DNA of 35,695 nucleotides from an uncultured Porphyromonadaceae bacterium (lineage in GTDB: Bacteria > Bacteroidota > Bacteroidia > Bacteroidales > Muribaculaceae): NCBI GenBank assembly GCA_900555715.1, contig USMC01000027.1, positions 1 through 35,695 of the forward strand, read 5' to 3'. The stretch's first letter is position 1. Each line of letters begins with the position of its first letter. This document shows, piece after piece, positions 23,843 to 32,456 of the stretch. The notes under the pieces are model-generated. The model was not told the DNA's origin. It made no database searches and saw nothing but the letters and a program-made list of their open reading frames with translations. Position numbers and translations under genes: made by a program.

Positions 23843-26238
23843 AAAGGCTCAGGCTCATCATCTTATCCATTATCCTCGCGGTCTGCTGCGCAGAAGCTCA
23901 GAATGTCACCGTCAGCGCCACCGACGCACCGGCGTCGACGGTATTCCGCTCAATCATGGAGCAGACCGACCTTAACTTCGTATATTCCTCCGATCTTCTA
24001 AAGGACATACGGGTGAGCATCAAGGCGGAGAATCGCCCTTTGCGCAAGGTGCTCGACGAAATTTTCCGTTCCACTGACATTACATACACTATAAAGGGCA
24101 AAAATGTCGTGCTGCGGCGCAAGGCGCGCAAAGCGGAGAAAAAGGCAGACTCACGCCCCGCCACAGATATTCAGGCGGGGACCAAAGACACTATTCAGCT
24201 CAAAGACGTTGTTGTCGTGTCGCGTCTTGAAGCGCCAGCCGTGCATACAAGTGAGATAGGCGCCCGCAAAATCACGGCAGATAATGTTATCAACGTGCCC
24301 GCCATGTTCGGAGAGAGTGATGTCATCAAGGCTCTCCAGACTCTTCCGGGCGTTTCGGAAGGCACAGCGGGACTCGCAGGCATGTATGTCCACGGCGGCA
24401 ACGCCGACGAGAATCTATGTATGCTCGACAACGTACCGCTCTATCAGGTAAACCATTTCGGCGGTATCTTCTCGGCGTTCAATCCGGAGGTTATCCGCTA
24501 TATCGACTTCTATAAATCGTCTTTCCCGGCACGCTACGACGGCAGACTGTCGTCGTTCATGGACGTGCGCACCCGCACAGGTATTCCCGAACGCCGCCAC
24601 GGCACAGTCAAACTCGGGCTCACCGCGGGTTCATTCAATATCTTCGCCCCTATCGGTAAGAAAACGAGCTATCTGCTCGGCATACGCCGCTCGTGGCTGG
24701 ACTTTGTCACCATTCCCTTGCTGGCAATTGCAAACTCAAAGAGCGAAAACGGCGATAAAGCGGACTTCCGCTACTATTTCATGGATCTCAACGCCAAAGT
24801 GATGCACCGCTTTTCCGACAGAATGAACGGCTTCGTGAGCATATACTTCGGCGACGACTATCTCAAGACACTATCAAAGGATGTCAGCGAGCAGTGGTAC
24901 GAAAAAGATAAGTACAACCTGCACTGGGGCAACCTGCTGGCTCAGGCGGGTCTGAACTATCGTTTCCGTCCCGACATGACGGCGGAATTCACTGCGGCGT
25001 TCACCCGCTATTTCTCCGGAATGAAACACAGCCTGTACAACAGCCAGGAATACGACGGGACAACAAGCATCTATAATTCGCTGTCGCAGTCGGACAACAG
25101 CATCAACGACTGGATTTTCCGCGGCGACTTCGACTGGCACGCCTCCGAGAACTCACATGTGCGCTTCGGTGCAGGATATACACGGCATACGTTCGAACCC
25201 GGAAGCACACGCAGAGAATATACCGTCGAGAGCACAACCATGATAGCCACCGATTCCATCTGGCGCTATGGTGCCGACGAGTTCAACGCATACATAGAGG
25301 ACGACCTGACGATAACGCCATCGCTGAGGGCAAACATAGGCATTCACGGTTCGCTGTTCCACATCGACGGCAAGACACACGGAGGAGTTTCTCCGCGACT
25401 GTCACTGAGCTGGCACCCACGTGGCAATGTAGCTTTCAAAACGGCTTATTCCCGGACTGTGCAATACGTGCATCAGCTCACACAGCTTTTTGTGTCGATG
25501 CCGTCCGACCAGTGGATTCCGGTAACAGGACGTTTCCGCCCCCAGACGGCAGACAAAATATCCGCCGGAGCCTACTGGCAGTCGCCCGACGGACATTTCA
25601 CGGCATCGGCGGAAGCATACTGGAAATGGATGCGCAACATTATAGAATACCGCGACGAATACTATCTGCGTCCGCCGTTAGGAATGTGGGACGAGCGTCT
25701 GACCTCGGGCAAAGGCACTGCCAAAGGCATCGATTTCAACATCGAGAAGACTTTCGGAAAACTGACAGGACATGTGAGCTACTCGCTGGCATGGGCGGAC
25801 CGCACTTTCAAAGACAAGAACGGCGGACACACTTATCCTGCGCGTACCGACAACCGGCACACCATAAAAATCGCCGCCCATTGGAAAGCAAACAAACGTG
25901 TGGAACTCAATGCCGTATGGACAGGTCACTCCGGCAACCGCTACACCCTGATGACCCAGCGGTGGCAGGCACCCGAAATCAACGCTCCCTGGTATGAAAA
26001 TCCGCTCCTGAAAGAGCCGGTCAACAATTACCGCCTGCCCTTCTACCACCGTCTTGATCTGTCGTGCGTTGTCCACAACCGCCGCGGATACTTCACTTTC
26101 AGTGTCTACAACGCCTACTGCCACATGAACACCACCGCTATTGTCTATGACTACGACGTCGAGAAAGGTCACGACGTGTTCAGAAAAGCCAAATTTCTCC
26201 CCATCATTCCCTCAATATCATACACATGGCAATTCTAA
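23839..26238 (+). CDS. TonB-dependent receptor with N-terminal STN signalling domain
   Basis: This 799-residue outer-membrane receptor has a signal peptide (1 to about 20, CCAEA). An STN domain (about 22-95, VTVSATDAPASTVFRSIMEQ, ending IKGKNVVLRRK) faces the periplasm and usually touches an anti-sigma. The TonB box is DVVVVSRLE at about 123-131, the plug runs about 140-250 (IKALQTLPGVSEG, MYVHGGNADENLCMLDNVPL), and the barrel ends ISYTWQF. The carboxypeptidase-regulatory-like domain often found between STN and plug in this group is absent. Ligand cannot be read from the sequence; iron complexes or small glycans or peptides are possible. Start overlaps the anti-sigma by 4 bp, and the stop region overlaps the next gene by 13 bp. 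Confidence 0.92.
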   Translation: MKRLRLIILSIILAVCCAEAQNVTVSATDAPASTVFRSIMEQTDLNFVYSSDLLKDIRVSIKAENRPLRKVLDEIFRSTDITYTIKGKNVVLRRKARKAEKKADSRPATDIQAGTKDTIQLKDVVVVSRLEAPAVHTSEIGARKITADNVINVPAMFGESDVIKALQTLPGVSEGTAGLAGMYVHGGNADENLCMLDNVPLYQVNHFGGIFSAFNPEVIRYIDFYKSSFPARYDGRLSSFMDVRTRTGIPERRHGTVKLGLTAGSFNIFAPIGKKTSYLLGIRRSWLDFVTIPLLAIANSKSENGDKADFRYYFMDLNAKVMHRFSDRMNGFVSIYFGDDYLKTLSKDVSEQWYEKDKYNLHWGNLLAQAGLNYRFRPDMTAEFTAAFTRYFSGMKHSLYNSQEYDGTTSIYNSLSQSDNSINDWIFRGDFDWHASENSHVRFGAGYTRHTFEPGSTRREYTVESTTMIATDSIWRYGADEFNAYIEDDLTITPSLRANIGIHGSLFHIDGKTHGGVSPRLSLSWHPRGNVAFKTAYSRTVQYVHQLTQLFVSMPSDQWIPVTGRFRPQTADKISAGAYWQSPDGHFTASAEAYWKWMRNIIEYRDEYYLRPPLGMWDERLTSGKGTAKGIDFNIEKTFGKLTGHVSYSLAWADRTFKDKNGGHTYPARTDNRHTIKIAAHWKANKRVELNAVWTGHSGNRYTLMTQRWQAPEINAPWYENPLLKEPVNNYRLPFYHRLDLSCVVHNRRGYFTFSVYNAYCHMNTTAIVYDYDVEKGHDVFRKAKFLPIIPSISYTWQF

Positions 26239-27221
26239 GAAATATATTATTCGCGTTCTCGGCTCTGTGCCTTACCGGCTGCTTCGAGACATTCGAGCCC
26301 TTAGCCGGATCAGAACCTGTTCTGTGCATAAACAGTGTCATAACAGCCGGCGAGACAATCAGCGTAGAAGTGACGCACACCTGGCGTGTCGACAGTCCGG
26401 ACGGTGACAGAAGAGACCGCTACGTCGACGATGCCATAGTGTCTGTCTATGTCAACGGCGAACTCAAGGACAAGGACTATGTCGCCCGCGAAGGCGACAA
26501 CATACACATCGAAGTTACCAGCAACACCTACGGGCGCGCCGAGGCGGACGTCACCGTCCCCGTAGCCTGCCCCGTCACAGTTTCGGGAGTCACTCCGACC
26601 TCTGTCTTCGCCTATGCCGGCGAAGAGAGTGACTATTATATAGGCTTCGGACTCAGAGCACGGCTGAGTATCGCCGACCGCGCCGGAGAGAACAACTACT
26701 ACGTCTTCGGCAGCAACACATACATGGACTATACCGGTGACAATTACTGGTATTCGGGTGCCAGACTCTACGGCGGCACTCTCGACGCAGATGCCGAGCC
26801 CATATTTTCGGAACATATCGGCGTGACGGAGTCGGTTTTCGGCTTCGACGCTGACGGCTTCACTTTCTTCACCGACAAGCAGTTCTCCGGAAAGAACTAC
26901 TCTCTCAACCTTCGCTACTCCGACATCTCATACACCTCCGAACCCGGCTATGGCTACGACGATGTTCCGCCCTGCGGCATCGAACTGATTGTCTACACAG
27001 TTTCCGAGAGCTACTATAACTGGCTCAGCTACCTATGGCAGGTGAACAGCGGCTACGTAGGCAATGTCGGCGACGTCGGGTTCTGCGATCCAGCCTGGGG
27101 ATACAGCAATGTCAGCACTGGAGCCGGTGTCGTCGCCGCACGCAGCAAGTCGTCCGCCACAATTGTTCTCACAGACTTCCTTCAGGAAGAGCTCGACAAA
27201 GTCAGGCAAACTGCCGAATGA
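26226..27221 (+). CDS. DUF4249-type outer-membrane lipoprotein
   Basis: This 331-residue lipoprotein has a signal peptide with lipobox LTGC (Cys19) followed by FETFEPLAGSEPVLCINSVI. The start resembles the DUF4249 family: a lipidated Cys, a short spacer, then a strand with a VTAGE-like turn (VITAGETISVEVTHTW). Later blocks include FGLRARLSIADRAGENNYYV and FTFFTDKQFSGKNYSLN. DUF4249 genes regularly follow TonB-dependent receptors without a SusD partner and are thought to be surface-exposed partners of those receptors. It overlaps the receptor gene by 13 bp. The family call is by pattern only. Confidence 0.75.
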   Translation: MAILRNILFAFSALCLTGCFETFEPLAGSEPVLCINSVITAGETISVEVTHTWRVDSPDGDRRDRYVDDAIVSVYVNGELKDKDYVAREGDNIHIEVTSNTYGRAEADVTVPVACPVTVSGVTPTSVFAYAGEESDYYIGFGLRARLSIADRAGENNYYVFGSNTYMDYTGDNYWYSGARLYGGTLDADAEPIFSEHIGVTESVFGFDADGFTFFTDKQFSGKNYSLNLRYSDISYTSEPGYGYDDVPPCGIELIVYTVSESYYNWLSYLWQVNSGYVGNVGDVGFCDPAWGYSNVSTGAGVVAARSKSSATIVLTDFLQEELDKVRQTAE

Positions 27222-27269
27222 ACTATTTTCAGGGTTGCTGCGTTAGTATAATGTTAACATCATCACATT

Positions 27270-28451
27270 ATGAAAAGGATAAGTGCAGCAATCATATTGG
27301 CGTCGGCAAGCATATGTTTGCCGGCGCAGACCCTTACAGAGATAGGGCGGCAGCTCGAAAGCCTCGGATGCTATGCCGACAGCGCCACATACGAAGTATT
27401 CCTGCCCAATCTCTCCGAACCTGTAGCGTATTCGATCAAGCTCGAAAGTCTGTCTGCTCCGTCCGACAGCCTGTCGCCGTGCCGCTATTTCATAGGCTGG
27501 CAGCTTCCGGCGCCTTCGGGAATATCGGAGGGATTCATGGCATATTTCAATGGCACGCACTACCGTATGCGCGACGAACGTCTTCAGGAATATCACCGCG
27601 AATGGAATCCGGAAGTGTTTGCCCCCGGAGGCGACGCGTCGCGCGGCATACAGAACCAGGCACAGTTCGCCGACCTTCTGCCGCAGGCTCTCGGACGGCA
27701 TTTCATTGAAATGGCGGCGGATTCCTCATATATCTTCACAGTGAGTCGCAAGACATCCGGCGGCAAGGACTGCATCGAAATCGACGGGCGCAGGCGTCTG
27801 TCGGGCTACGACGCTGCAGAGTATACCTACATTCTCGATGCTGCGACGCTGCTGCCGATTAGCATAGAGTTCGACAACAATCCCGGACAGCTCGGCGAAC
27901 AGAACATCACCGTGCGTTACGGATCGCCCGAACCTTGCGCAGACATGCGCATCGACGAGGAATCTGTCGTCGCGCGCCGTCCTGACGATTTCGGAAAATA
28001 CCGCGAGAGCACTTTCTCTCTCCAGAGCCTTCCCGGGCGTGAACTGCCGCGCATAGTGTCGCGCACAAGCACGGGCGAACGCTACGAACACGAGAAAGGA
28101 GCGCCTTTTGCAGCCCCGACAATAATAGTCTTCGCCGATGCTACCGTAGACAGTACCGCCGGTCTGGTTGCCGACGTCCGCGCAGCCGTCGACATGCTTC
28201 CCATGCAGACCGACGTTGTGTGGGCGTTCATCAATCACCGCGCCGACGATGTCGAAGGTGCTGTACCGTCGGTACGCCCCGGCGAACATCTGCTTGTAGG
28301 AGCACGCGGAGCCGCGCGTGACTGCGGAGTAGGCGCAGTCACACCGGTGCTAATCTTTGCTTCTGCCGACGGCAAGGTGTCGGACATCGCCGTGGGATAC
28401 AACAAAGACATGACTTCGCTTGTTATTCAGAAAATAACAAATGCAAAATAA
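27270..28451 (+). CDS. Secreted protein with LolA-like N-terminal and thioredoxin-like C-terminal halves
   Basis: This 393-residue product has a signal peptide ending about residue 19 (SICLPAQ). The first half (about 20-235) has a LolA/DUF-like beta layout, with FMAYFNGTHYRMRDERLQEY and YTYILDAATLLPISIEF typical of proteins that read out membrane or lipid cargo. The second half (about 270-393) follows a thioredoxin/TlpA pattern: a strand APTIIVFADATVDSTAG where the CXXC usually sits, and the cis-proline block VTPVLIFASADGKV with Pro359. Both active-site cysteines are missing, so no disulfide chemistry is expected there. It follows the DUF4249 gene after 48 bp and is separated from tpx by 4 bp. 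It could be a binding or scaffold protein for the receptor; I do not recognise a named family. Confidence 0.6.
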   Translation: MKRISAAIILASASICLPAQTLTEIGRQLESLGCYADSATYEVFLPNLSEPVAYSIKLESLSAPSDSLSPCRYFIGWQLPAPSGISEGFMAYFNGTHYRMRDERLQEYHREWNPEVFAPGGDASRGIQNQAQFADLLPQALGRHFIEMAADSSYIFTVSRKTSGGKDCIEIDGRRRLSGYDAAEYTYILDAATLLPISIEFDNNPGQLGEQNITVRYGSPEPCADMRIDEESVVARRPDDFGKYRESTFSLQSLPGRELPRIVSRTSTGERYEHEKGAPFAAPTIIVFADATVDSTAGLVADVRAAVDMLPMQTDVVWAFINHRADDVEGAVPSVRPGEHLLVGARGAARDCGVGAVTPVLIFASADGKVSDIAVGYNKDMTSLVIQKITNAK

Positions 28452-28455
28452 CAAT

Positions 28456-28956
28456 ATGGCAACAATATTCTTCAAAGGCGAAGCCGTCCACACATACGGC
28501 GAAATTCCTGCTGTAGGCAGTGAAGCCCCGGGGTTTGACCTCACATCCAAAGACCTTACTGACGTCCGCCTAAGCGACTACAAGGGCAAGCGCGTCGTAC
28601 TCAATATTTTTCCAAGCCTTGACACACCGGTATGCGCTATGTCGGTGCGCCGCTTCAACAAGGAAGCCGCCGGTCTGACCAACACCGCCGTCATCTGCAT
28701 ATCCGAAGACCTGCCCTTCGCATTGAGTCGTTTCTGTGCCGCCGAAGGGATAGAAAACCTTGTGGTGGCATCGGCATTTCGCTCGCAGATGTTCACCAAG
28801 AACTACGGACTGATGATGGTGGACGGTCCTCTTGCCGGACTGCTTGCAAGAGCGGTCATCGTCGTCGACGAACAGGGAAAAGTCATCTTTTCCGACCTCG
28901 TTGAAGAAATCACCCATGAGCCCGACTACAAAGGAGCGCTATCGGTGCTGAAATAG
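28456..28956 (+). CDS. tpx: Thiol peroxidase (Tpx)
   Basis: This 166-residue atypical 2-Cys peroxiredoxin reduces hydroperoxides with electrons from thioredoxin. The active site is SLDTPVCAMSVRRFN with the peroxidatic Cys60 (Thr57, Pro58), the resolving Cys94 (FCAAEGI) and Arg132. Length is normal. The ATG at 28456 is chosen over the upstream one at 28441 because family members begin MATI.FKG and the first would overlap the previous gene. It is separated from the preceding gene by 4 bp and is likely co-transcribed with it. TrxB at 14045-14998 could supply the upstream electron donor, although they are far apart. Confidence 0.95.
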   Translation: MATIFFKGEAVHTYGEIPAVGSEAPGFDLTSKDLTDVRLSDYKGKRVVLNIFPSLDTPVCAMSVRRFNKEAAGLTNTAVICISEDLPFALSRFCAAEGIENLVVASAFRSQMFTKNYGLMMVDGPLAGLLARAVIVVDEQGKVIFSDLVEEITHEPDYKGALSVLK

Positions 28957-28983
28957 TCTGGTGTTAATTTAAGCAAAAATAAA

Positions 28984-29037
28984 GACAGCCGTTAAACCTG
29001 CGGGTCTGACGGCTGTCATATTGTACGTAAACAATAT
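28984..29037. repeat. Two adjacent hairpins between tpx and the Spy-like gene
   Basis: GACAGCCGT (28984-28992) pairs with ACGGCTGTC (29009-29017), then ATATTGT (29018-29024) pairs with ACAATAT (29031-29037). On the plus strand no T-run follows the first; on the minus strand it is followed by TTTATTTTTGC. It could stop transcripts, protect the tpx 3' end, or act as a leader structure for the next gene. Confidence 0.5.
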
Positions 29038-29051
29038 AAAAACTATAGATA

Positions 29052-29540
29052 ATGAAAAAGAAACTAATCGTCGCAGCCATTGCCGTTTTCGCCGCCGCAG
29101 GACTTTCCGTATCGGCACAGCAGCCCGCTCCCGGTACATGCTGCGCAGAAACCCAGTGCACTGCACAGAACGATTGCAAACGTCCCTGTCCGTTCGACGG
29201 TCTCGACCTTACCGACGCTCAGCGCGCACAGCTTAAAGAGCTGCAGAAACAGTGCGTAGAACAGACCAAGGCAAACAAAGATAAAGACAAAGCCGCAAGA
29301 CGCGAGGCAGCCAAACAGCGCCGTGCCGAAAAGCTCGCAAAAATTAAGGAGATTCTGACTCCCGAACAGTATATTAAATTCCTTGAGAACCAGTATCTCA
29401 ACGCTCACAACAAAGTAAAAGGCGATTTCCGCAAAGGACGTCAGGCTTTCAACAAAGAACGCAACAAAATGCGCAGCGACCGCAAAGTTCTCGACAAGTC
29501 CGCAAAGGAACTCATGAAAAAGAAAGAAAGCAAAAAATAA
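29052..29540 (+). CDS. Spy/CpxP-like periplasmic protein with Cys-rich N-terminus
   Basis: This 162-residue protein has a signal peptide (1 to about 22, LSVSA). The mature part opens with a Cys-rich segment (Cys30, 31, 36, 42, 46, and Cys68 further on), followed by two LTxxQ-type helices (LTDAQRAQLKELQKQC and LTPEQYIKFLENQ) of the Spy/CpxP/heavy-metal-sensor family and a long charged Lys/Arg helix. The family acts as a periplasmic chaperone or metal-stress sensor. The cysteines could bind metal or form disulfides; this is inference. A strong terminator follows. Confidence 0.7.
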   Translation: MKKKLIVAAIAVFAAAGLSVSAQQPAPGTCCAETQCTAQNDCKRPCPFDGLDLTDAQRAQLKELQKQCVEQTKANKDKDKAARREAAKQRRAEKLAKIKEILTPEQYIKFLENQYLNAHNKVKGDFRKGRQAFNKERNKMRSDRKVLDKSAKELMKKKESKK

Positions 29541-29577
29541 ATCTGCAACAGCTATATATTTTTATTCTCCTCTCTCC

Positions 29578-29602
29578 AAAGCACGCTCCGGCGTGCTTTT
29601 TT
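29578..29602 (+). terminator. Intrinsic terminator after the Spy-like gene
   Basis: AAAGCACGC (29578-29586), TCCG loop, then GCGTGC (29591-29596) followed by six T. It lies 37 bp past the stop codon and 11 bp from the convergent gene's end. Confidence 0.92.
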
Positions 29603-29613
29603 CATGCGACATC

Positions 29614-30723
29614 CTATTGAATCCTTACGCGGAAGGAGAAAGGCGAGCGCGGCGCGGACAGCGACAGGACTCCGGCAGATATTTTCGTTCCGATGAGCGA
29701 TGCCGTATCTTCGCCGGCTCCTTCGGTCACAACTTCGAACATTCCTTGCCTCCCTTCGGCGACATGTCTTTCATAAAAAAGCCTTGCCACGTGTCCCATC
29801 GTCATGCGCAGATTCAGTTCTACCGCCGGGGCAAGACGCACATCGCCGTCGTCGACAGCCATCATGTCTATCCCCAATGAACCGTCATAGTCCTTTCCGA
29901 TAATCTCTTCAAGAATCGGGGCAAGTGCTTCAGCAACCGGAGCGAGCGGTGGCGTCTCGCGCTCTATGGCAGAAGCGAGCTCCTCCTGTGGCGCGAGCAC
30001 ATTTCCGGTGTATGCTCCGTTGGCATCGGTGCCGAAGAGCGATAGTCCGTCGAAGATACATCTGCCGTTTTCCATTGTGAAAAGCATGGCAAAGTCGAGC
30101 TTGCGTCGGTAGCGTTTCTCGCCCATAATGGACCCCTGACGCCGGATGACGCCTTCGATCTGAGGTATCATGCGCTCAACATCGGCAGGTGTTGCGAAGA
30201 GCAGCCCTCGCCCCGACGACGACCATGGCAGTTTCAGCACGGCATGTTCCACTTTCTCAACAAACGTCCGCACGTTTTCTGCACTGCTCAGCTCCACTGC
30301 CGGCGACGCCACCTTGTAGGGCAAGATCCGGGCAAGAGCATCGCCTACCATAGCCGCAGTGCGCCGGTGCGACAGTTCGCGTATACGGTCGAGAGCCGCA
30401 TCGTCGGGCAGCATGTCCTTGGAAAATCCGATGCGCTCAAGAAAGAGTCGCGATGCCTTGCTCCAGCCCCACGGCGACGGCGTCAGACCGGCTGTGCTAC
30501 CGGCAAACAGCTCTGTACGCAGCCCGTAGCGGCTCCGTATTGTCTCATACCACCGTCCGTCTATGCCCTGATCGAACACTTCGTCGCCGGCATCGCCGTA
30601 CCACAGACCGAGAGTCTGCCCCGCGCGGCGAAGGCGCGTGGCTGCCGGCGGAGGCGTATAGCCTGCAATGTTCATTGCAAGCGCCAGATCGTTCTCAGGG
30701 AAAAATAGATGAAGCCTGCGCAT
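29614..30723 (-). CDS. ATP-grasp-like protein, function unknown
   Basis: The 369-residue product is reached by starting at MRRLHLFFPEN (ATG at 30721-30723), whose first base is the last base of the previous gene's TGA (TGATG junction); an upstream ATG at 30747 would overlap more. It has features of the ATP-grasp fold: AVLKLPWSSSGRGLLFA (about 182-198) resembles the phosphate-binding loop, and the metal-binding ExNxR is seen as VELNLR with Glu302, Asn304 and Arg306. No signal peptide, so it should act in the cytosol. ATP-grasp enzymes ligate a carboxylate to an amine or thiol; the partner is unknown. Related unannotated genes are common in Bacteroidales, in my recollection. Its neighbours are an outer-membrane barrel and prmA. 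Confidence 0.6.
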   Translation of the reverse strand: MRRLHLFFPENDLALAMNIAGYTPPPAATRLRRAGQTLGLWYGDAGDEVFDQGIDGRWYETIRSRYGLRTELFAGSTAGLTPSPWGWSKASRLFLERIGFSKDMLPDDAALDRIRELSHRRTAAMVGDALARILPYKVASPAVELSSAENVRTFVEKVEHAVLKLPWSSSGRGLLFATPADVERMIPQIEGVIRRQGSIMGEKRYRRKLDFAMLFTMENGRCIFDGLSLFGTDANGAYTGNVLAPQEELASAIERETPPLAPVAEALAPILEEIIGKDYDGSLGIDMMAVDDGDVRLAPAVELNLRMTMGHVARLFYERHVAEGRQGMFEVVTEGAGEDTASLIGTKISAGVLSLSAPRSPFSFRVRIQ

Positions 30724-31526
30724 CAGAATGTCACTCCCAGACGACATGTGACAGCATGAATGTCCGGCGTGTTGAAAACCAGGTCGTCAGGTCCGGTCTC
30801 CTTACGCTCGCGGAAAGTATATCCGAGCATCAGCCATGACGTGAAATTGATGCTTCGTGCAAGGTTGAGCCCCACTCCGGCGAAACCGTAGCGGCAGTAC
30901 TGTTCCTTACTGTCAAGAGAATGGCTGTATGCCATTCCGCCGCGGAGGTCGAGGAAGAACAGCGAAGGACGGTCGCGGAAATTTGTCCGGAATTCAAGAG
31001 CCAGAGGATATGTACGGACAGAGTTTGTTACATTTATCTGCACTCCCGCACTGACTCCGAGAAAATTGATCCATCCGCGGCGCATTCCGAATCCGGCGTT
31101 GAAATCGACCGAGCTGCAGTTGTTTCCCACCATGTCAATGGACGTTCCGGCGTCGGCGCCCCAGGCGAAATGCACCTTAGTGTCCCACGGAATCTGCTTG
31201 CGCCGGTGCTTGTGTGTCGTATATTTCACCTTGGGTTTTATAGATGTCGCCTGCCGCCGCACATTTTCCGTCGTCCGCGGCGACTCTGTCGTCCGCTGCC
31301 CGTCTGTCAGACGTACCGGAGCGGCGACGCCGAAAGGATCGAGAGCATTCTGGCGCAGCGGTGAGCCGGTAACTCCCGCCGGCGCGGCAGCCTTGATGTT
31401 TATGATAATCACCTCCTCATCCTCGCACTCGCTCTGCATCTGCTGGGGAATGAGCAACGGCTCACCGCCGCAGACCGGCTGGAATGCGGCAAGCAGCAAC
31501 ATCAGTGCAAGGGTTCGGATTCTCAT
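30723..31526 (-). CDS. Outer-membrane beta-barrel protein with disordered N-terminal region
   Basis: This 267-residue protein has a signal peptide (1 to about 20, FQPVCG). An N-terminal mature region of about 90 residues is Thr/Arg/Lys-rich and low-complexity, including NVRRQATSIKPKVKYTTHKH. It is followed by a barrel (about 115-267) with alternating strands (WGADAGTSIDMVG, INFLGVSAGVQINVTNS, SWLMLGYTF) and the terminal Phe of CRLGVTF. The basic N-terminal part may be periplasmic and touch cell wall or envelope; this is inference. It starts 4 bp after prmA's stop, and its stop overlaps the ATP-grasp-like start by one base. Confidence 0.65.
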   Translation of the reverse strand: MRIRTLALMLLLAAFQPVCGGEPLLIPQQMQSECEDEEVIIINIKAAAPAGVTGSPLRQNALDPFGVAAPVRLTDGQRTTESPRTTENVRRQATSIKPKVKYTTHKHRRKQIPWDTKVHFAWGADAGTSIDMVGNNCSSVDFNAGFGMRRGWINFLGVSAGVQINVTNSVRTYPLALEFRTNFRDRPSLFFLDLRGGMAYSHSLDSKEQYCRYGFAGVGLNLARSINFTSWLMLGYTFRERKETGPDDLVFNTPDIHAVTCRLGVTF

Positions 31527-31530
31527 CTGT

Positions 31531-32397
31531 TCAGTTTTTACGGAATGTCATCGACGACCAGTTGTCCATCTCGTCAACAGCCTCAAGCGCGAGCCCTGCG
31601 CCCTTGGCAGCAGACTCCACCACAGGGCGGTCGGCGACATAGAAACCGCTTACTGTCAGCGTAGCTCCCGGCTTCATAGCAGCGGCGTACGCTGCGATAT
31701 CGGCAGTGATGATGTTGCGGTTTATGTTGGCAAGAAAAATATCCGCCGCCGGCACGCCGGCAAGAGCGGAAGCGTCGCCGAGGATTATTTTCACCTTATC
31801 CGCATTCTCGTGCAGATTGAGCGCGACATTGTCGACGGCATTCTCCGCCGCAGCCGGGTCTATCTCTATTCCTGTCACCTGTGCCGCGCCGCGCATGGCG
31901 GCAAGAATGGCAAGTATGGCGGTGCCGGTGCCCATATCGGTCACGTTGCGCCCCTCAACATCGGCATCGAGAAGCCGGCGCATCATCAGCGTCGTCGTCG
32001 GATGATGACCGGTGCCGAACGCCATGCGCGGATCTATGAGGATGTCGTATTTTGCTTCGGGAATGTCTGTGTGGAAACTGCTGTGCACAGCCACCTTCCC
32101 TTCTATGACAATAGGCTTGAAATAATGCTTCTCCCACTCGCTGTTCCAGTCCTGTCCCGGAACAAATTCAGAAGAATAGCTCACCCGGACATTGAACGGC
32201 AGCTGCCCGACGGCGTCCGCCACAGCATCGTCACTGTAGAGAGGAGCCGGAACGTAAGCTTCCATCGAAGCTCCAGGCTTGTCGGCATCGTGAACAAAGC
32301 TTTCGAAGCCGGCGTCGGCAAGGAGCGCGGCAAGATAGTCGGCGGCATCGTCGGATGCCGGAACAAAAACAAAGTCGACACGATAGTAATCGTTCAT
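31531..32397 (-). CDS. prmA: Ribosomal protein L11 methyltransferase
   Basis: This enzyme trimethylates lysines and the N-terminus of ribosomal protein L11 using S-adenosylmethionine. The N-terminal substrate domain (MNDYYRVDFVFVPASDDAAD) is followed by the catalytic Rossmann domain with GTGHHPTT, the SAM-binding VTDMGTGTAILAILAA and the FLANINRNII motif that replaces NPPY. From the ATG at 32397 the protein has 288 residues. An in-frame ATG at 32436 would add MKNSTPAEGRKPN; the family normally begins right at the YYRVDF strand, so the shorter form is preferred, though both lie downstream of the promoter at 32457-32464. The gene leads the operon prmA, barrel, ATP-grasp. Confidence 0.9.
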   Translation of the reverse strand: MNDYYRVDFVFVPASDDAADYLAALLADAGFESFVHDADKPGASMEAYVPAPLYSDDAVADAVGQLPFNVRVSYSSEFVPGQDWNSEWEKHYFKPIVIEGKVAVHSSFHTDIPEAKYDILIDPRMAFGTGHHPTTTLMMRRLLDADVEGRNVTDMGTGTAILAILAAMRGAAQVTGIEIDPAAAENAVDNVALNLHENADKVKIILGDASALAGVPAADIFLANINRNIITADIAAYAAAMKPGATLTVSGFYVADRPVVESAAKGAGLALEAVDEMDNWSSMTFRKN

Positions 32398-32456
32398 GTT
32401 GGGCTTTCGTCCCTCTGCAGGTGTGCTGTTTTTCATTTCGGATTAATCTTTGAGCA

